From NCBI GenBank assembly GCA_004352715.1, contig SCFE01000068.1:1134164-1198163 (forward strand): a DNA stretch of 64,000 bases. The letters run 5' to 3'. Below the pieces are notes generated by a model that did not search any database, was not told the origin of the DNA, and worked only from the letters and a program-made list of their open reading frames with translations. How positions within the stretch are numbered: position 1 is the stretch's first letter; each line of letters begins with the position of its first letter. Made by a program: the position numbers and the translations under genes. Shown in pieces: positions 58,798-64,000 of the stretch. This stretch comes from Hofstenia miamia (taxonomy: Eukaryota; Xenacoelomorpha; Acoela).

Positions 58798-59472
58798 GGT
58801 GTGTTCCCACTATCGACTTTTATCATCTGTCAAGAAATCGGTGATAAAAGTCGATAGTGTGAACACTCTCTGCTTTTTTATCGGCTGGNNNNNNNNNNNN
58901 NNNNNNNNNNNNNNNNNNNNNNNNNNNNNNNNNNNNNNNNNNNNNNNNNNNNNNNNNNNNNNNNNNNNNNNNNNNNNNNNNNNNNNNNNNNNNNTGTGAA
59001 CACTCTCTGCTTTTTTATCGGCTGATAAAAGTCGATAGTCTGAGCGCTCCATCCGATTTTTTGGCAAAACTGCCAGATTACTGTCATCTGATAATTTATC
59101 AGCTGATAAAAGTCGATAGTCTGAAACATACTAAAACTAATCGAATAGCTACTTGAAACTAATTGCTTACTTCTCAAGTAGGGAACAGACTTCCAAAACG
59201 TAAACTATTGTCGTTGAAATATTTCAACTTCAAAATATGTAAACATTGTTTACATTCCAAGACAAACCAATCCATAAACAGATGTTGTTGTTTTTCTTAC
59301 TGTCAATCAAAAGATGATAATTTATCATCTGATAAAGAATCGATAGTCTGAACGCTCTTCCAACTCCGCTTTTTCTGATAAAAAATCGGATGATAAAAAT
59401 CGCCAATGTGAACGAAAATAATTGCATTTTCGATTCAAATCTGCTGACAAAAGTCGATAGTGGGAACACACC
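58798..59472. mobile_element. fold-back DNA element with TTAA flanks
   Basis: Starts GGTGTGTTCCCACTATCGAC and ends with its reverse complement (about 24 bp perfect), with TTAA on each side (58794-58797, 59473-59476). Inside are many copies, in both orientations, of a GATAAAAGTCGATAGT(G/C)TGAACG(C/A)TC-like unit, at about 58810, 58842, 59020, 59102, 59330, 59390 and 59445. No transposase. TTAA would suit piggyBac-type mobilisation; a TAA-type PIF/Harbinger site cannot be excluded. It contains a 106-N gap (58889-58994). Confidence 0.8.
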
Positions 59473-59479
59473 TTAACTG

Positions 59480-59870
59480 ACCATTTTTGAACAAGTGTAA
59501 AAATTAACCCCTTGAGAAGGAACACGATAAACATTAGGCATATTGTCCTTTGATGTAATCAAATTCAGAAACCATAACAAAATTCAAAATGCGTTGTTCG
59601 GATCCACTCTAAAGTATATCATTCAAAGAAAGTGGGAAATATCAAAATTATTCCCGATTTTGTTAGATCTGCTTCATTTCACAAGTTTGGTATTTAAGTA
59701 GTATCATACTTTTTAGAAAGCAGCCAACTGAAATTAGAACGATCCATCATTTCAATATCAAAGCAATAATTTTGATGATTCTCAATTTGGATTGTTCGAA
59801 GGATTTGCAATTCCAGAGTTTAGAAGCAGCTACAGTACTTCCATCGTCTGCTCTTCAGTGCGAAGACATA
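59480..59870. other. no recognisable gene
   Basis: Short AT-rich spacer between the fold-back element and the inverted repeat. Confidence 0.5.
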
Positions 59871-59874
59871 GCTA

Positions 59875-60018
59875 TATATAATATTAGAACCAAGTGCTTT
59901 AGAAAATTTAAATTTGCAAAAAGAATCTTTAACTGTTTCATCAATTACTGTATAGATCTATGAAACAAACTATCATCTAAAATTAATAAAAAAATCCAAT
60001 TTTAAAGAATTTAAGAGC
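59875..60018 (+). repeat. left arm of a 140-bp inverted repeat, LINE-derived
   Basis: Nearly identical, in reverse complement, to 61750-61890. Read on the plus strand it encodes FKFAKRIFNCFINYCIDL followed by NKLSSKI and FKEFKSRIKSFI-like text. This resembles the C-terminus of LINE ORF2 proteins (LWN.LP..I....S...FK..L). Confidence 0.75.
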
Positions 60019-60429
60019 CGCATAAAATCTTTCATTGAAGCTCGTTGCAGCTCGATATTTCCTTAAAAATATTGCGCGCTCAGAATTTTTTACATAGCTT
60101 TTCTTATTTAATAAACATTTCTAAAATTAAATGAAAAAATAAGAAAAATCTGCATAAGCAAATTAACAAGCAGTGCTATAAATTTGCTTTGCCTAAAAAT
60201 TTGCTCAGCTCTTTGACAAGTCTGCTTCTTAATCAATGAAGAAGCTGTTTAAATAAAAAAAATATTTCTGGTTCAAAATCACTCAATCCTTGCGTCAAGA
60301 GTAAGTATTCCACTCCTTGAAGTTGCTTGAGAATGTAGGATACGATCAAATTGATAGCAGCACTTTTCTAATAATGTGATTTAGTTGATTTTCAAAATTT
60401 TATGTGAATTGAAAATAGTTCCAAGGTAT

Positions 60430-61670
60430 TTAAAGGACTGAACTTGCTTTATATGAATGCCGTTAAAATTTGAGTTTATATTGTGAGGTATCAGTAGATG
60501 CAGAATTTGACTTAACAATGCTGAATGGAGATTCTGAAGGACTCACTCTTAGTCCTATTTAGTGAGAGAAGTACAATGTTTAAATCGGTAGATTTATTAG
60601 AATAAATTAATATTGTATCATTGGCATATTGTATAACGTCACATGTTGTTAAATCGAACAAATCGTTTATGTAAATATTAAATAGTAAGGGACCCAAAAT
60701 CGTCCTCTGTGGGACTCCATTTTTAGTATAAAGCCAATCTGAAAAAGATTCATCAAGCCTTATTCGTTGCATACGATTAAACAAGTAACTAGAAATGATA
60801 ACCATACTATCATTAGAAAAACCTAGAAATTTTCACTTTTTGTAGCAATACGCTATGATCAATCGAATTGAATGCTTTCCAAGGGTCTAAACAAGCTACT
60901 GCCGAGTATTCATTATCATCTATCGTTTTTATCCACTTTTCAATAGCTTGTATTAAAGCGTTGCTTGTAGAAATACTTTTAAGAAAACCATGTTGTGTTT
61001 CGGAGTAAAGATCATGTTTGTAAAAAGGCTCCTAAATTTGAAAAAAAATTCGTTCAAATACTTTGCTGATTGGAGAGGTGATTAAAATGAGCTATAACTT
61101 AAGCAATCTTCGGGATTGTTATTTAAATATTGGCGTTATATTTGAAAATATTAATTAGTCTGGAAAAAAGGAATGTCTTATACAGCATCAATCTAGAAAT
61201 TGTCACCGCTTCCTATTTGCATTATCTAATTCCCAAGTCTCCAACCCTTACCAAAAACATCGACACGAAAGGAAGACCACACCAGAGCTATCACGTCCGT
61301 GAAATGCCGCAAATAACTCTGCAAGTGAAGTGAATTTTATGATAGTTTGTAAATTTAGTCAGTTTGATGTGTTTCATTCAGAAATAACGATAATTTCTAA
61401 TTTCTAATGTGTTTGTTCAGCTATTAAGTTCGCGATGAGTTTTAGAAGCCAAGTTGGTATTAAAGACTGTTCACTGGATTTATTTTTTAAACAATATATC
61501 GACTTTATGATTTCATATTTAGTTGTAAAACAAAACGAGAAAGAGGGTGGAGTTGATTTAGTTTTATTAAGACAAAACGGTACATTTATACCGTTGTACT
61601 TTCCTAAATTTAGAAAAACTTCATTGAAGGCATTGCAGATTTCTTTTTTTATTCCACTTAGTTGCAAATT
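60430..61670 (-). pseudogene. non-LTR retrotransposon RT relic (Jockey/CR1 group)
   Basis: In minus order: AFNEVFLNLGKYNG and IIKSIYCLKNKSSEQSLIPT near 61600, the RT entry region. LITSPISKVFERIFFQ follows near 61085, then HGFLKSISTSNALIQAIEKW near 60980 and VACLDPWKAFNSIDHSVLL near 60880, where the usual DLSKAFD Asp block is partly kept. GVPQRTILGPLLFNIYINDL is near 60690 and VIQYANDTILIY near 60610, where YADD is changed to YAND. Then comes IKQVQSFKYLGTIF near 60430. Loss of a catalytic Asp and several shifts show it is dead. The stretch 61110-61340 does not fit the element and may be inserted. Confidence 0.85.
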
Positions 61671-61749
61671 GATATTGCTTAGTTACAGACGTATTCTTTA
61701 AATATCCAAATAAGTTCTTTTCTTTGATTATAATTCAAATGTAATTTTT

Positions 61750-61890
61750 CTCTTAAATTCTTTAAAATTAGATTTTTTTATTAAGTTTAGATGATAGTTT
61801 GTTTCATAGATCTATACAGTAATTGATGAAACAGTTAATGATTCTTTTTGCAAATTTAAATTTTCTAAAGCACGTGGTTCTACTATATAA
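61750..61890 (-). repeat. right arm of the 140-bp inverted repeat
   Basis: Reverse complement of 59875-60018 with only a few differences. On the minus strand it lies upstream of the RT entry block, an unusual place for an ORF2 C-terminus. Confidence 0.75.
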
Positions 61891-61894
61891 GTAG

Positions 61895-62254
61895 TAAAGA
61901 ATAGCAGGGTTGTGTATATACGGGTTTCTAATAATAATCATTTTTCAATGACTTTTTACACTTTTCTATTGATTTTGATAAGAAAAAAGGCGTTTTTTAG
62001 AAATTCTGAATTTGCAGCCATTGGTCAAAAAAACTGCGGCCAAACTTGTATTTTAAATTATACAATTATAGCCCCCTTTTTAACTATGTACCAATATGTT
62101 TTTAATCAATTTTTTACATTTTTTAGAAAACCTGCCTTTTCCGGACATCACAAAAATGTTTCCAAAACCACTTGTTGTTCAGAATTTTTACATGAAATTC
62201 AGTGCTTCTACTAAATTCTGTAAGGATGGTTTTTAAATATAAATTTGAAAAAGC
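61895..62254. other. no recognisable gene before the gap
   Basis: The ORF at 61912-62214 (100 codons) has Phe/Asn-rich text and no motif. Confidence 0.4.
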
Positions 62255-63254
62255 NNNNNNNNNNNNNNNNNNNNNNNNNNNNNNNNNNNNNNNNNNNNNN
62301 NNNNNNNNNNNNNNNNNNNNNNNNNNNNNNNNNNNNNNNNNNNNNNNNNNNNNNNNNNNNNNNNNNNNNNNNNNNNNNNNNNNNNNNNNNNNNNNNNNNN
62401 NNNNNNNNNNNNNNNNNNNNNNNNNNNNNNNNNNNNNNNNNNNNNNNNNNNNNNNNNNNNNNNNNNNNNNNNNNNNNNNNNNNNNNNNNNNNNNNNNNNN
62501 NNNNNNNNNNNNNNNNNNNNNNNNNNNNNNNNNNNNNNNNNNNNNNNNNNNNNNNNNNNNNNNNNNNNNNNNNNNNNNNNNNNNNNNNNNNNNNNNNNNN
62601 NNNNNNNNNNNNNNNNNNNNNNNNNNNNNNNNNNNNNNNNNNNNNNNNNNNNNNNNNNNNNNNNNNNNNNNNNNNNNNNNNNNNNNNNNNNNNNNNNNNN
62701 NNNNNNNNNNNNNNNNNNNNNNNNNNNNNNNNNNNNNNNNNNNNNNNNNNNNNNNNNNNNNNNNNNNNNNNNNNNNNNNNNNNNNNNNNNNNNNNNNNNN
62801 NNNNNNNNNNNNNNNNNNNNNNNNNNNNNNNNNNNNNNNNNNNNNNNNNNNNNNNNNNNNNNNNNNNNNNNNNNNNNNNNNNNNNNNNNNNNNNNNNNNN
62901 NNNNNNNNNNNNNNNNNNNNNNNNNNNNNNNNNNNNNNNNNNNNNNNNNNNNNNNNNNNNNNNNNNNNNNNNNNNNNNNNNNNNNNNNNNNNNNNNNNNN
63001 NNNNNNNNNNNNNNNNNNNNNNNNNNNNNNNNNNNNNNNNNNNNNNNNNNNNNNNNNNNNNNNNNNNNNNNNNNNNNNNNNNNNNNNNNNNNNNNNNNNN
63101 NNNNNNNNNNNNNNNNNNNNNNNNNNNNNNNNNNNNNNNNNNNNNNNNNNNNNNNNNNNNNNNNNNNNNNNNNNNNNNNNNNNNNNNNNNNNNNNNNNNN
63201 NNNNNNNNNNNNNNNNNNNNNNNNNNNNNNNNNNNNNNNNNNNNNNNNNNNNNN
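62255..63254. other. assembly gap (1000 N)
   Basis: Exactly 1000 N, gap of unknown true size. ORFs running across it are artefacts. Confidence 0.99.
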
Positions 63255-63359
63255 TTGCAATTCCGTTCTTTATATAAAAATGATCTAGAAATCAAAATGA
63301 TGAAGTGAGTTCTATTTGCAAGGATCTGCTTGAATCTTAAATTATCACATTTTTAGTTG

Positions 63360-63470
63360 CCCAAATTAGTATTAATGGTTGTTATTAAGATGTTAATGGT
63401 TGCTGCAACAACCAAAACTATGAAACAACCATAAACAACGTAAAAACAACCAAAATTGTTATCTGGGTAA
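63360..63470. repeat. palindromic AACAACCA / TGGTTGTT repeats
   Basis: TGGTTGTT and TGGTTGCTGCAACAACCA form an inverted repeat, followed by spaced AACAACCA copies to 63455. Probably the terminal region of the hAT relic that follows. Confidence 0.45.
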
Positions 63471-63474
63471 GGCT

Positions 63475-63970
63475 GTCATGAAGGTGAAGGCAAATGTTGA
63501 CCAAGTTGATACAATGATTGCATGAGTTAAAGCAAGCACTGTCATGAATAATACATGAAAGGCACTCTTTGATGAAATCAGAGTACCTCCAGTGCTGGTT
63601 GTTACAGGATGGACCAATTGGCTGAAGGCTGCTTTCTATTGATCATTTACCAGAAGTATGTCAAATTGTGAATCAATTTAGCAGAGATGCATTGATTGTA
63701 ATGAAAGCCAAGGTGGCTGCTGTGCAATTGGATCTTCCAGCCCAATTGATGGAAATCAAATGCTGCTATGACAAGCTGGCATGCCTTCTTAATATCTTAC
63801 AAAACTACTATAGAAGAAGCTTACAACAAAGAGCAACAGGTTGATCTTGGTATGGACCCATATCATATTAATCCATACTTAGCAAAGCACCTCAAGAAAA
63901 ACAAAATCAGTAAAATCATGCAGATGTCACACAAGGAGATTTCGCCAACAATATACAGCAAACTGTGGTA
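63475..63970 (+). pseudogene. hAT-type transposase middle fragment
   Basis: Plus-strand frames give PPVLVVTGWTNWLKAAFY, then DHLPEVCQIVNQFSRDALIV and MKAKVAAVQLDLPAQLMEIK. This matches the hAT core pattern P.LTRWG.WL.AA.YY..H...I..IV......A..V..AK. A stop and a frameshift separate the pieces. GC content is higher than in the surroundings. The element probably continues beyond the window. Confidence 0.6.
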
Positions 63971-64000
63971 ATGTTGGTGAACATCAGCTGTGGTAGAATG

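Noticed and set aside
60512-60805. Host reverse transcriptase or telomerase
   Set aside because: The motifs and their spacing are those of a LINE RT, and the catalytic YADD is mutated.

Overview
The window is nuclear DNA from an invertebrate animal: AT-rich, gene-poor and packed with decayed transposable elements. The one gene I can model with confidence is a forkhead transcription factor of the FOXN2/FOXN3 (CHES1) group, on the minus strand at 24.3-32.6 kb. It has ten coding exons, GT-AG introns of 41-72 nt, and three long repeat-filled introns of 1.0, 3.2 and 2.1 kb. Very short introns together with Tc1/mariner, piggyBac, hAT, MULE, Ty3/gypsy and non-LTR elements fit a small invertebrate with a repeat-rich genome. 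I cannot name the phylum. No tRNA, rRNA, CRISPR or bacterial-style operon is visible.

Layout. 0-2.4 kb: AT-rich, with a GC-richer non-coding island at 1.45-2.1 kb. 2.5-3.9 kb: piggyBac relic. 5.2-6.9 kb: hAT element in a TA microsatellite, probably nested in older hAT-like termini. 7-9.7 kb: no gene. 9.76-12.8 kb: Ty3/gypsy retrotransposon with both LTRs, coding region broken. 13.3-14.6 and 15.9-17.2 kb: two almost identical DD41D mariner copies in the same orientation around a 1000-N gap. 17.3-19.6 kb: rearranged non-LTR retrotransposon pieces. 22.6-23.1 kb: a 167-codon basic/serine-rich ORF that may be a separate gene or an alternative 3' exon. 24.3-32.6 kb: the FOXN gene with a mariner relic, MITEs, a LINE and a hAT derivative in its introns. 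33.8-40.6 kb: RT scrap, Tc1 relic, pogo/Tigger scrap, hAT relic with duplicated termini. 41.6-42.6 kb: unrecognised ORF pair with plausible splice signals. 42.65-43.0 kb: hAT MITE with a perfect 8-bp target duplication. 44.9-46.2 kb: second piggyBac relic. 48.8-51.2 kb: two Tc1/mariner relics. 53.8-55.3 kb: MULE and RT relics. 56.05-57.0 kb: internally deleted Tc1-like element with intact TIRs. 58.2-59.5 kb: hAT scrap and a fold-back element. 59.9-61.9 kb: LINE fragments bracketed by a 140-bp inverted repeat. 63.5-64 kb: hAT scrap.

The genes do not form a pathway: one regulatory gene lies in a transposon graveyard. I found no convincing new system. The points most worth following are the unrecognised ORF pair at 41.6-42.6 kb, the 22.6-23.1 kb ORF, the TTAA-flanked fold-back element and the inverted repeat near 60-62 kb. 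All domain calls come from reading translations by eye; none was checked by database search.
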